Position numbers and translations under genes: made by a program. A stretch of 22,155 nucleotides of DNA from GWA1-39-11 sp964640435 (GTDB lineage Bacteria > Patescibacteriota > Microgenomatia > Levybacterales > GWA1-39-11): the NCBI GenBank assembly GCA_964640435.1, contig CAZXFJ010000014.1:1-22155 (forward strand), in the 5' to 3' direction. How positions within the stretch are numbered: position 1 is the stretch's first letter; each line of letters starts with the position of its first letter. Below the pieces are notes generated by a model. It was not told the origin of the DNA and did not search any database. It saw only the letters and a list, made by a program, of their open reading frames with translations. Positions 1 through 5,833 of the stretch are shown in pieces.

Positions 1-251
1 CATGGAGCCAGCGAAGGGATATACCACAAGAAGATAATAAGCCTGCTCAAACAGTCGTATTGATTTTAAGAGGAGAAGCAATTGATAAGCCTCGTGAGTT
101 TCTAGTCATGCCAGCAGGTGAAAAATACTTGCATTTTTTTACATCACAAAACGATTCATATCTTGATCGTTCCGGTAATTCATCTGAAGGCTTAAAAGGA
201 TTTCATTCCAAAGTCATGCAATTTAGAGAATCAAATACTCCTACATTTTAA
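1..251 (+). CDS. 3' end of an unknown protein (partial)
   Basis: The frame beginning at base 3 is open from the left edge to a TAA at 249-251, giving the last 82 residues of a protein whose start lies outside the window. An internal TTG at 60 could be read as a start, but the frame is open upstream with similar composition, so a truncated longer gene is more likely. The tail is mixed alpha/beta in character, without membrane segments, cysteines or a motif I recognise. It overlaps the last 11 bases of the convergent Fic-like gene. Function unknown. Confidence 0.55.
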   Translation, partial: WSQRRDIPQEDNKPAQTVVLILRGEAIDKPREFLVMPAGEKYLHFFTSQNDSYLDRSGNSSEGLKGFHSKVMQFRESNTPTF

Positions 252-1152
252 CGTAGTAAACTGATCTTCCCTTACCCTTTTTAAATATAAGACCCAATGA
301 GTAGAGAAGTGATAGATCGCGTGATGCTGTAATTTGTGAGATATTAAATTCTTTTTTGACCTCTCGATTAGTAATTCTAGCATTAGGTACATCAAGCATA
401 ACTAGTATTTTTTCCTGCCTTTTTGTTAATAGTGGTACATATGCTGCCGGTTTTATATTTTCAAGAATTCTAGGCAATGTTTTTTCTGCAGCAAGAGCGT
501 AGGTTTGGATAAAGTATTCTATAAAGTCTGAAAGACTGTGGCTTGATAGGGATGAGTTAATTAATTTCTCAAAACTTATAAGGTCATTTCCTAGATATTC
601 TTCAAAATTTATCATGCCTCGAAAGTCAAAACCATGCATATATGCGAAACCTTTTGATATATTAAGTGACGTTAATACACGGTTATTATTTTTAGGTAAA
701 ATGTTGTAGAAGAGTATGAAACTTAATGCAACTTGGACAATTGGATGTTCTCCATGTTCTATAAATTGAAGGATATTCTCAACTTCAGACCGTTCTAGCT
801 TCAGTTCACCTTTGTTCAGGCTCTTAACGAGTGTCTTAATCGCGTCATAATCTATTCTTCGATCAGTTAGAAGCCAATCCATTTTTAAAATATCATGAGC
901 ATCCTTTAGATTTATAACCTCAGCAGGCTGAGTTCGTGTTTTACCAAGTAAGATGTTGCCTACCTCGCGTGCAGTTATTGATTTACCTGTTATAAAAAGG
1001 GTGGAGGAGATGACCTGTGTCTCATTTTCAAACCGCAACTTTATCTCAGACCTTGGAGGGATTAAGAAAAGGAGTAATTCTCGGCGCTTCTTTTCAATGT
1101 TTTCAAGTTCTGACTTACCAGTAGGTGAAACAGTATAGGAGAAGTTAATCAT
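241..1152 (-). CDS. Degenerate Fic-domain protein with C-terminal winged helix
   Basis: A 303-residue protein with the layout of Fic/DOC AMP-transferases that carry a winged helix. Residues 36-95 match the Fic N-terminal helical region, 135-190 the Fic core (HPIVQVALSFILF, then the active-site loop, then GFDFRGMINFEEYL), and 241-303 a winged helix (LTKRQEKIL, ITNREVKKEF, GKGRSVYYV). Active Fic enzymes have HPFxxGNGR; here residues 150-158 read NILPKNNNR, so the catalytic His is Asn and the phosphate-binding glycines are Asn. The inhibitory S-x-x-x-E-G/N motif is also altered: residues 50-56 read STLFITG, with Thr in place of Glu. It is therefore probably not an AMP-transferase and may act as a DNA-binding regulator. 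The frame is intact and a clean extended -10 lies 6 bases before the ATG, arguing against a dead gene. The family assignment is by eye. Confidence 0.75.
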   Translation of the reverse strand: MINFSYTVSPTGKSELENIEKKRRELLLFLIPPRSEIKLRFENETQVISSTLFITGKSITAREVGNILLGKTRTQPAEVINLKDAHDILKMDWLLTDRRIDYDAIKTLVKSLNKGELKLERSEVENILQFIEHGEHPIVQVALSFILFYNILPKNNNRVLTSLNISKGFAYMHGFDFRGMINFEEYLGNDLISFEKLINSSLSSHSLSDFIEYFIQTYALAAEKTLPRILENIKPAAYVPLLTKRQEKILVMLDVPNARITNREVKKEFNISQITASRDLSLLYSLGLIFKKGKGRSVYYVKM

Positions 1153-1158
1153 AAAAAT

Positions 1159-1167
1159 ATTATAGCA
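1159..1167 (-). promoter_or_regulatory. Extended -10 promoter of the Fic-like gene
   Basis: On the minus strand the sequence reads TGC-TATAAT followed by six bases and the ATG at 1152. The hexamer is a perfect consensus with a TGN extension. A transcript starting the usual 6-8 bases downstream would begin at or next to the start codon, and no Shine-Dalgarno sequence is present. Confidence 0.65.
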
Positions 1168-1329
1168 GTATTGTAGGGAAAAAGTTGGACATATTATCAG
1201 TCGGGTATACCCATTGCGAGCCCTTTTTTCACACTTTGAATCAAGGTCCAGTACTTAATGAAAATAACGAGGCTGAAAAGCTTGTGAAACGCCCAAAATG
1301 ATGCAATTATGATAAGATTATTTTCCTTG

Positions 1330-1359
1330 TTGACAAGCATATTAGACTTTGTATATATT
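1330..1359 (+). promoter_or_regulatory. Sigma70-type promoter before the small ORF
   Basis: TTGACA at 1330-1335, an 18-base spacer and TATATT at 1354-1359 (or a 16-base spacer and TATATA at 1352-1357). This is one of the strongest two-box promoters in the window. The hexamer ends 6 bases before the ATG at 1366. Confidence 0.6.
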
Positions 1360-1365
1360 TAATAT

Positions 1366-1476
1366 ATGGCTGTCCGTAAGAACATAAAAAAACTTAAAAA
1401 ATCCCCTAATTTTTTTGAAAAAATTGTTACAGAAGTGAAGGGTATTTTTGCCCTTGTATCAATGGCAAACCTCTAG
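1366..1476 (+). CDS. Possible 36-residue basic peptide
   Basis: ATG at 1366 to TAG at 1474 encodes 36 residues, starting MAVRKNIKKLKKSPNFFEK and ending in a short hydrophobic stretch. It is supported mainly by its position: the start codon sits exactly where the promoter at 1330-1359 would place a leaderless start, as in neighbouring genes. The Lys/Arg-rich N-terminus suggests nucleic-acid or membrane contact, but there is no recognised family. It could equally be a fragment or a non-coding transcript. Bases 1477-1584 downstream hold no gene. Confidence 0.35.
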   Translation: MAVRKNIKKLKKSPNFFEKIVTEVKGIFALVSMANL

Positions 1477-1570
1477 GGCCCCGTTACTACATATAATTGC
1501 GTTACCTATTTAGTTGGGAGTATTTTTTTATATTAATTACGATTAGGTTGTATTCTTAAGAGCTTTTATA

Positions 1571-1576
1571 TAAAAT
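1571..1576 (+). promoter_or_regulatory. -10 box of the 144-residue gene
   Basis: TAAAAT (overlapping TATAAA at 1569-1574) ends 8 bases before the ATG at 1585. No Shine-Dalgarno lies between. A convincing -35 is not visible. Confidence 0.5.
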
Positions 1577-1584
1577 CACTTCCT

Positions 1585-2019
1585 ATGACAAGCCCTGAAA
1601 TGAGCGAAAACCCTTTTGCAAAAGAGTACGCAGAGCTTAATGTAGAGGTATTTGGTACTTTACTATCGCATTTTAGCGATCCGGATAACAAGTTTATCGA
1701 TCCCGAGCTAACGGGTAGATTTAATGAACACCATGCTCAGGGTAGAATAAGTGTTCTAAGTCTAGATTCTCAAGCAGCGGATACAAGTTATGTGTATAAG
1801 CTAGAAGAGGTACCTTCCCACGTAGCAATTGTTTTAACTTTTGGATATTGCTTGGGATTTAATCGCGCGCGTATGTATGAATCAATGAGCTCAGCAGTAG
1901 ATACAGCAGCTCTAGTTAGAAGGTCTGTTGAAATGGTTGAGGAGTTAACTCGTCAGGGTAAAAGTTTTATGAGTCATGAGGAATTTATGGCAAGAGCAGT
2001 AAATAATCTTCTAAGGTAA
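1585..2019 (+). CDS. Hypothetical protein, 144 residues
   Basis: An intact frame from ATG 1585 to TAA. The product is acidic, soluble and probably mostly helical, with no signal peptide, membrane segment or metal-binding motif. Stretches such as GYCLGFNRARMYESM (86-100) look like a packed helical core. I do not recognise a family. It stands alone behind its own -10 box and ends 2 bases before the 3' end of the convergent tRNA-Tyr gene. Confidence 0.75.
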   Translation: MTSPEMSENPFAKEYAELNVEVFGTLLSHFSDPDNKFIDPELTGRFNEHHAQGRISVLSLDSQAADTSYVYKLEEVPSHVAIVLTFGYCLGFNRARMYESMSSAVDTAALVRRSVEMVEELTRQGKSFMSHEEFMARAVNNLLR

Positions 2020-2021
2020 TG

Positions 2022-2106
2022 TGCCGAGAGAAGGATTTGAACCTACGTAGCCCGAACGGGCGACAGATTTACAGTCTGTTCCGATTGACCACTCCGGCAT
2101 CTCGGC
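2022..2106 (-). tRNA. tRNA-Tyr (anticodon GTA)
   Basis: The minus strand folds as a class II tRNA. Acceptor GCCGAGA pairs with TCTCGGC, with discriminator A. T8-G9 and the D arm (CCG/CGG) follow, then anticodon stem ACAGA/TCTGT with loop CTGTAAA (anticodon GTA). A long variable arm (GCCCG-TT-CGGGC) and a T arm with TTCAAAT complete it. The T stem has one T-T mismatch. CCA is not encoded. The long variable arm with GTA is the bacterial tRNA-Tyr signature. Confidence 0.95.
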
Positions 2107-2129
2107 AAGAGACTTAAAGGTCAGTGTCT

Positions 2130-2135
2130 ATTTTA
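2130..2135 (-). promoter_or_regulatory. Possible -10 box for tRNA-Tyr
   Basis: TAAAAT on the minus strand, preceded directly by TG, 23 bases before the mature tRNA 5' end. This would give a short 5' leader for RNase P to remove. No good -35 is visible. Confidence 0.35.
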
Positions 2136-2167
2136 CAAAATTTTGCCTCAAAATGAAATAACCGCTC

Positions 2168-2176
2168 TGATATAAT
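2168..2176 (+). promoter_or_regulatory. Extended -10 promoter of the P-loop kinase gene
   Basis: TGA-TATAAT, a perfect hexamer with TGN extension, ends 6 bases before the GTG at 2183. The expected start point falls on or beside the GTG. This helps choose GTG 2183 as the start. Confidence 0.65.
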
Positions 2177-2182
2177 AGCTTT

Positions 2183-2749
2183 GTGAAACTAGTAATAGGA
2201 GTAGTAGGTGAAAACGGAGCTGGTAAGGGATCTTTTTCAGAGTATTTAACTCGTTTAAACCCTGACCTAAAGGTAACAAGACTAAAATTCTCCGACATAC
2301 TATTTAGTACTCTTAAGCTTTGGAATCTACCTCTAACTCGCGCAAATCTTCAAAATCTATCCATAATTATGGACAAGCAATATGGATCAGGCACCTTAAC
2401 GCGCGCCACAGAAGGAGCAGTTACTAAAAACAAGAGCGATATCGTAATTGTTGAAGGTGTACGTTGGGATTCAGATGTCCCCATGATCCACTCCTTTAAA
2501 AGAAACGCACTGGTATATATTATTGCTAAGCGTAAAATCCGCTTCGAAAGGATGAAAATCCGAGGTGAAAAAGTAGGAGAGAGTAATCTATCATATTCTC
2601 AATTTTTGAAGGAAGAAAAGGCTAAAACTGAGGTTGCAATAGGCAAGATTGGTCGTTCTGCAGACTTTAAAATAGAAAATAATGGAACTCAAAAAGAGTT
2701 TGAACGACAGGTCAAAAAATTCATTAAAGAGTTCATTCAGGCAAAGTAA
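2183..2749 (+). CDS. P-loop nucleotide/nucleoside kinase-like protein
   Basis: A 188-residue cytoplasmic protein with the fold of small P-loop kinases (dephospho-CoA kinase / adenylate kinase-like, AAA_18 type). The Walker A loop is GENGAGKG at 9-16, with catalytic-type Lys15. A hydrophobic strand ending in an acidic turn, IVIVEGVRWDSD (87-98), takes the Walker B position. An Arg-rich lid (RKIRFERMKIRGEK, 117-130) and a C-terminal 'ADFKIENNGT' (160-169) resemble the end of CoaE-type kinases. The substrate cannot be read from sequence. GTG is taken as the start because it gives a standard N-terminal beta strand (KLVIGVVG) and sits right behind an extended -10. It is monocistronic, between two tRNA genes. 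Confidence 0.8.
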   Translation: MKLVIGVVGENGAGKGSFSEYLTRLNPDLKVTRLKFSDILFSTLKLWNLPLTRANLQNLSIIMDKQYGSGTLTRATEGAVTKNKSDIVIVEGVRWDSDVPMIHSFKRNALVYIIAKRKIRFERMKIRGEKVGESNLSYSQFLKEEKAKTEVAIGKIGRSADFKIENNGTQKEFERQVKKFIKEFIQAK

Positions 2750-2772
2750 TTCTGGTATATTTGTTGCTGTCT

Positions 2773-2781
2773 TGGTAAAAT
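2773..2781 (+). promoter_or_regulatory. Extended -10 promoter of tRNA-Thr
   Basis: TGG-TAAAAT ends 13 bases before the mature tRNA-Thr 5' end at 2795, leaving about 6 bases of precursor leader. Same TGN-TAWAAT type as the protein genes nearby. Confidence 0.5.
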
Positions 2782-2794
2782 CTAAATTCAAATT

Positions 2795-2866
2795 GCCTCG
2801 ATGGCTCAGTGGTAGAGCGAGTTCTTGGTAAGAACTAGGCCCTGGGTTCGATTCCCAGTCGAGGCT
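2795..2866 (+). tRNA. tRNA-Thr (anticodon GGT)
   Basis: A 72-base cloverleaf. Acceptor GCCTCGA pairs with TCGAGGC, with discriminator T. D arm GCTC/GAGC, anticodon stem AGTTC/GAACT with loop TTGGTAA (anticodon GGT), and T arm CTGGG-TTCGATT-CCCAG are all fully paired. CCA is not encoded. It is followed 42 bases later by the L33 gene. Confidence 0.95.
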
Positions 2867-2892
2867 CAGTACTTTTAATTTTGCTTCAGATT

Positions 2893-2901
2893 TGATAAAA
2901 T
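2893..2901 (+). promoter_or_regulatory. Extended -10 promoter of rpmG
   Basis: TGA-TAAAAT ends 7 bases before the ATG at 2909, between the tRNA-Thr gene and rpmG. It suggests rpmG has its own leaderless transcript. No Shine-Dalgarno sequence precedes the ATG. Confidence 0.6.
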
Positions 2902-2908
2902 ACCTCTT

Positions 2909-3085
2909 ATGGCAAAAAAAGACGGAAGAGTTATAACAGTTGGACTTGCTTGTACAGTCTGCGGAACACGCGGATATATAACCTCACGGAATAAATTAAA
3001 TACTCCAGAGAAGCTAAAACCTAAGAAATTCTGTAAAATTTGCCGCAAAGTAACAGAGCACAAAGAAATAGATAAGCTCAAATAA
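2909..3085 (+). CDS. rpmG: 50S ribosomal protein L33
   Basis: A 58-residue basic protein matching bacterial L33 of the large ribosomal subunit. The N-terminus is MAKKDGRVITVGLACTVCG. Two CxxC pairs are present (Cys15/Cys18 and Cys41/Cys44), so this is the zinc-ribbon form. The central YITSRNKLNTPEKL and the end KKFCKICRKVTEHKE are characteristic. In many bacteria rpmG lies beside tRNA genes and ahead of secE-nusG; here the tRNA-Thr neighbour is kept but secE and nusG are absent and a convergent unrelated gene follows 5 bases after the stop. Confidence 0.95.
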   Translation: MAKKDGRVITVGLACTVCGTRGYITSRNKLNTPEKLKPKKFCKICRKVTEHKEIDKLK

Positions 3086-3090
3086 TTCTT

Positions 3091-3645
3091 CTATCCTCGA
3101 GGTTGTTCCAGAAGCGTAATAGGGTATCTCAAAGTCGCATCCATTTGATATCTAACGGGTCTTGCAAGTAATTTATCATCTCGTACTGTTCGAATTCTTT
3201 GTGAAATTTGAAGTGATCTATCTCCTAGTGGGGCAATTGTATGGTGAAGGACAAAAACAAGTCCTTTAGTGCTCCAGTCTCTATGTACAACTCCGTAAGT
3301 TATTGATTTATCATCATTTACTTGTATATCTTGGTCATCCCATGAGTAGTGGTCAATATCAAGACCTCTTGCTCGTGTTACGGCATATGCATCTCTTTCT
3401 CTAATCTGTTTATAGTCTTTGAGAAGCTTTGATCCTTCTGCTGTATTTTCTATAACATTTCTCCAGTGGTTTAGAAGGTAAAAGTTAATATCATTTTCGC
3501 TACCTCCGAGTATTGGATTAAAGGTATCTAGGCTTACAGGGTTTGATTGGCACCGCAAAACATCTTCAGCAAGAACTTCAGAAGGAGATTTTGGTTTTGG
3601 TCTTTCTTTATACCCGAAATGTGTGCCAAGTTCAATTGCTACCAT
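3091..3645 (-). CDS. Hypothetical protein, 184 residues
   Basis: An intact frame from ATG at 3645. It is rich in charged residues and Trp/Tyr, with no signal peptide or membrane segment. The first third looks helical (SPSEVLAEDVLRCQS, 21-35). The C-terminal half looks like alternating beta strands (SITYGVVHRDWSTKGLVFVLHH). I do not recognise a family. It ends 5 bases from the convergent rpmG stop. Confidence 0.7.
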   Translation of the reverse strand: MVAIELGTHFGYKERPKPKSPSEVLAEDVLRCQSNPVSLDTFNPILGGSENDINFYLLNHWRNVIENTAEGSKLLKDYKQIRERDAYAVTRARGLDIDHYSWDDQDIQVNDDKSITYGVVHRDWSTKGLVFVLHHTIAPLGDRSLQISQRIRTVRDDKLLARPVRYQMDATLRYPITLLEQPRG

Positions 3646-3650
3646 AATTT

Positions 3651-3656
3651 CTTATA
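3651..3656 (-). promoter_or_regulatory. -10 box of the 184-residue gene
   Basis: TATAAG on the minus strand, directly preceded by TG, ends 5 bases before the ATG at 3645. No Shine-Dalgarno lies between. Confidence 0.45.
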
Positions 3657-3720
3657 CACCTATAGTTTAAGCATTTCAAGGGGTCTTTTTGCGAACGGTC
3701 ACTTTTTATGTTCGCTGTTG

Positions 3721-4410
3721 TTATATGAAAATGAGGGCTAAAAAGGCAAAACCTGCTCCTAAAAGTGAGCCTCCGATAACGTCTGATGTCCAGTGTTCAC
3801 CAAGGGAAACACGTGAAATGATCATTATTAAGTAGAAGCAGAAGATAAAAATGTATGATGCAAGCTTTGTATACTTATTTAAACCAGTTTTGGAAATAAT
3901 ATAGCTAATAACTATTGCCAAAAAAGCAGTTCTCATAGCGTGTCCCGAAGGGTAGGATCCTCCAGGCTGAACATACCCTGATGGAAAAACAAAGTCTAGA
4001 GCATATCTATGAAAGCGAAAAGGAGTTCCTGGATGGTCCAAAAAAGCCTTACCAATGATCTCAACCACATGCATAAAGCCAAACATTCCAAATACGATAA
4101 TTCCCCCAATCTTACGCCTTACAATAAGTGCAATTGCCAAGATGATACTTGTTCCCTCAAAGCTTCCAATGAGCGAAAGAGTAGAGAGATATGGATCAAA
4201 TTTTACAGGTATTTTATCCTGTATTCGAACAGTCATATTAAAGTTAAACTGATCAAGTTTTCCACCTTTTGCAAAGAAGAAAGAGAAGGTATAGAAGAGG
4301 GTTAATAGAACTCCTCCTGTGATAATAAAACTCGTCTTTTCTTTTAGTAGTTTAATTCCTTTTTGAACTAATGTAGGTTTGTGATGGTGAGGTTTATCTT
4401 CTTGAGGCAT
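3721..4410 (-). CDS. PAP2-family membrane phosphatase
   Basis: A 229-residue integral membrane protein with a short His-rich cytoplasmic N-terminus and about six hydrophobic segments (near 27-47, 75-97, 100-118, 160-173, 182-198, 211-228). It carries the PAP2 phosphatase motifs: C2 is PSGH at 154-157 (catalytic-type His157), and C3 is SRVSLGEHWTSD at 199-210 (His206, Asp210). C1, normally K-x6-RP, reads KAFLDHPGTP at 121-130 and lacks the usual Arg. Members act outside the membrane on lipid phosphates such as phosphatidic acid or undecaprenyl diphosphate; the substrate is not determinable here. Divergent from the response-regulator-like gene, with a shared 72-base spacer. Confidence 0.88.
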   Translation of the reverse strand: MPQEDKPHHHKPTLVQKGIKLLKEKTSFIITGGVLLTLFYTFSFFFAKGGKLDQFNFNMTVRIQDKIPVKFDPYLSTLSLIGSFEGTSIILAIALIVRRKIGGIIVFGMFGFMHVVEIIGKAFLDHPGTPFRFHRYALDFVFPSGYVQPGGSYPSGHAMRTAFLAIVISYIISKTGLNKYTKLASYIFIFCFYLIMIISRVSLGEHWTSDVIGGSLLGAGFAFLALIFI

Positions 4411-4416
4411 TCATAT

Positions 4417-4425
4417 ATTCTACCA
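4417..4425 (-). promoter_or_regulatory. Extended -10 promoter of the PAP2 gene
   Basis: TGG-TAGAAT on the minus strand ends 6 bases before the ATG at 4410. Back to back with the promoter of the plus-strand gene at 4483. Confidence 0.55.
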
Positions 4426-4469
4426 AACAAGAAAATCTAACTCAATTTGATTCTAGCAGCTTATAATAG

Positions 4470-4475
4470 TACAAT
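4470..4475 (+). promoter_or_regulatory. -10 box of the response-regulator-like gene
   Basis: TACAAT ends 7 bases before the ATG at 4483. A second perfect TATAAT lies at 4462-4467 and would give an 8-base leader. Either choice rules against the upstream in-frame TTG at 4447, which would lie before the promoter. Confidence 0.5.
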
Positions 4476-4482
4476 CTGTTTT

Positions 4483-5136
4483 ATGAAAATTGAAGGTAGT
4501 GAATTAGGTTATAGGCCGCGCGCATTTATAGTTGGGGCAAAAAGAGCAGCTTATGGCAGAATGCTGGGCGATATGGGCGTAGAGTCTATGCTTGGAAGCG
4601 CAGAAGACCTGATGGCTAAAAAACATCGTGGATCAGGTAAGCGTTTACCTGATTTAGCATTGCTGCATGATCCTGAACCAAAAGCAGTGGGAGAGCTTCA
4701 TGAAAATCTACCATATCTTCCTCTTCTTTCAGTGGTTTTTAATCGAGACAATGTTGCTGGTGTTTTACAAGCTGGATCAAATTTTTGCCTTGATGGTCTA
4801 AATCCTCGAGAATTCGAAATAATGGTAAGAAAGGCATTAGAAATCCCAGGAGTAAGTGAATTTCCTTCTGAGCCAAAGCTTCGTAAGAGCGACAGTGCAG
4901 TTGAGATGGGTAGAATAATAGATGTAGAGGGAGCTTTGTATAGAAGAGAAGCGGAAATACTCGGATTAATGGCTATTTATCCAAACCTTAATACTGCAAG
5001 TATTTTAAGTCATATGGAAGGTGATTTGACTGAGAATGCTATTCACGTATATATAAGTAAAATTAGAAAAAAATTAGGGGCAGACATCATTACTCGATCA
5101 GAAGACGGATCATACAAAGTTAGAAAGCCTGAATAA
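4483..5136 (+). CDS. Response-regulator-like protein, pseudo-receiver plus OmpR/PhoB winged helix
   Basis: A 217-residue protein. Residues 150-214 form an OmpR/PhoB-type winged helix: 'ALYRREAEIL', 'ENAIHVYISKIRKKLG' as recognition helix, then 'RSEDGSYKV' as wing. Residues 11-120 follow the strand/helix pattern of a CheY receiver (RAFIVG, PDLALLHD, YLPLLSVV, SNFCLDGL), but the phosphorylation residues are missing. The acidic pair after strand 1 is absent. His62 stands at the phospho-Asp position (Asp63 is next) and Asp104 replaces the conserved Lys. It is therefore probably a phosphorylation-independent DNA-binding regulator. No histidine kinase is nearby. The start is 4483 rather than the upstream TTG, because of the promoter position. 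Its 3' end overlaps rnhB by 17 bases. Confidence 0.8.
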   Translation: MKIEGSELGYRPRAFIVGAKRAAYGRMLGDMGVESMLGSAEDLMAKKHRGSGKRLPDLALLHDPEPKAVGELHENLPYLPLLSVVFNRDNVAGVLQAGSNFCLDGLNPREFEIMVRKALEIPGVSEFPSEPKLRKSDSAVEMGRIIDVEGALYRREAEILGLMAIYPNLNTASILSHMEGDLTENAIHVYISKIRKKLGADIITRSEDGSYKVRKPE

Positions 5137-5773
5137 AATTCTTCACAAAAGCTTTCCTGTGATGATTACATACTCCAAGTCTAGTAATCGCTTCTCTATG
5201 TGCATTAGTTCCATACCCTTTATTTCTATCCCAGAAGTAGTTTGAATTTGTTTTTGAAAGTTCTGTCATATGTTCATCGCGTTCCACCTTGGCAATAATT
5301 GATGCGGCAGCAATAGAAAGAGAGATTCCATCACCGCCAATAATGGCTTTTTGTTTTTGTAGTCCTATCCCTTTTATGTATTTGATATTAAAACCATCAA
5401 CAAGAATATATGGTTTAAATTTTGCTTCTTTAACAAGTGAGTAGACTGCCTCGCGCATTGCAGAGAATGCTGCTTTGCCAACTCCAATTCTGTTAATTTC
5501 CGAAACACTTTTAAAAGAAATTTTAAAAGAGTGAGCTTCTTTTTTAATAATCTTTGATAGATCTTGTCTTTTTTTAGCAGTCAGCTTTTTTGAATCATTT
5601 ATTCCATGCGAGAGAAGCCTTCTTATTTGTTTGTCATCTTTTGTAGGTTCAAAAATAACACCAGCAACATAAACTGGGCCTGCAAATGCACCTCGACCAA
5701 CCTCATCAATCCCAATAATAGTGTAGCCTTGACTCCATAATTGTATTTCGTGAGAAAGATCTGGAAGTTTCAT
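5120..5773 (-). CDS. rnhB: Ribonuclease HII
   Basis: A 217-residue cytoplasmic endonuclease that cuts the RNA strand of RNA-DNA hybrids and removes misincorporated ribonucleotides. Active-site residues are visible: Asp23-Glu24 in GIDEVGRGAFAGP, Asp126 in ILVDG, and Asp166 in AKVERDEHM. The typical RNase HII blocks 'SIAAASIIAKV' (153-163) and 'NKGYGTNAH' (184-192) are present, followed by an HHRKAF tail. Length is normal for the family. It is divergent from the GH19-like gene and convergent with the response-regulator-like gene. A weak TAAGTT -10 (5780-5785) ends 6 bases before the ATG. Confidence 0.96.
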   Translation of the reverse strand: MKLPDLSHEIQLWSQGYTIIGIDEVGRGAFAGPVYVAGVIFEPTKDDKQIRRLLSHGINDSKKLTAKKRQDLSKIIKKEAHSFKISFKSVSEINRIGVGKAAFSAMREAVYSLVKEAKFKPYILVDGFNIKYIKGIGLQKQKAIIGGDGISLSIAAASIIAKVERDEHMTELSKTNSNYFWDRNKGYGTNAHREAITRLGVCNHHRKAFVKNFIQAF

Positions 5774-5821
5774 GCTAAAAACTTACAACATTCCCTCTTT
5801 CTTTTCAAGCGAGTAATCCTA

Positions 5822-5827
5822 TATGAT
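5822..5827 (+). promoter_or_regulatory. -10 box of the GH19-like gene
   Basis: TATGAT ends 6 bases before the ATG at 5834. This favours that ATG over an in-frame upstream start at 5741, which lies inside the divergent rnhB gene. Confidence 0.5.
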
Positions 5828-5833
5828 TTTATT

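Larger units (their letters stand above)
1153..1365. other. Intergenic region with palindrome and TTGGACA motif
   Basis: No convincing gene. It contains a perfect 10-base palindrome GGGTATACCC at 1203-1212, and a TTGGACA at 1185-1191 preceded by an A-rich run. That motif recurs in the large spacer at 12958, 13412 (inverted) and 13684. A plus-strand frame is open to 1301 but has no good start and no recognisable product. Confidence 0.4.

Noticed and set aside
1153..1301. Open plus-strand frame ending at 1301
   Set aside because: No ATG or GTG at a sensible place, no recognisable product, and it overlaps the promoter region of the Fic-like gene.
2591..2791. Minus-strand frame over the kinase 3' end
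   Set aside because: Antisense to a well-supported P-loop protein and Leu/Phe-rich in a manner typical of antisense translation.
4447..4482. TTG start for the response-regulator-like gene
   Set aside because: The -10 boxes at 4462 and 4470 lie downstream of it, so that TTG would probably not be transcribed.
5741..5833. Upstream start for the GH19-like gene
   Set aside because: It lies within the divergent rnhB gene and before the -10 at 5822-5827. ATG 5834 fits the local pattern.
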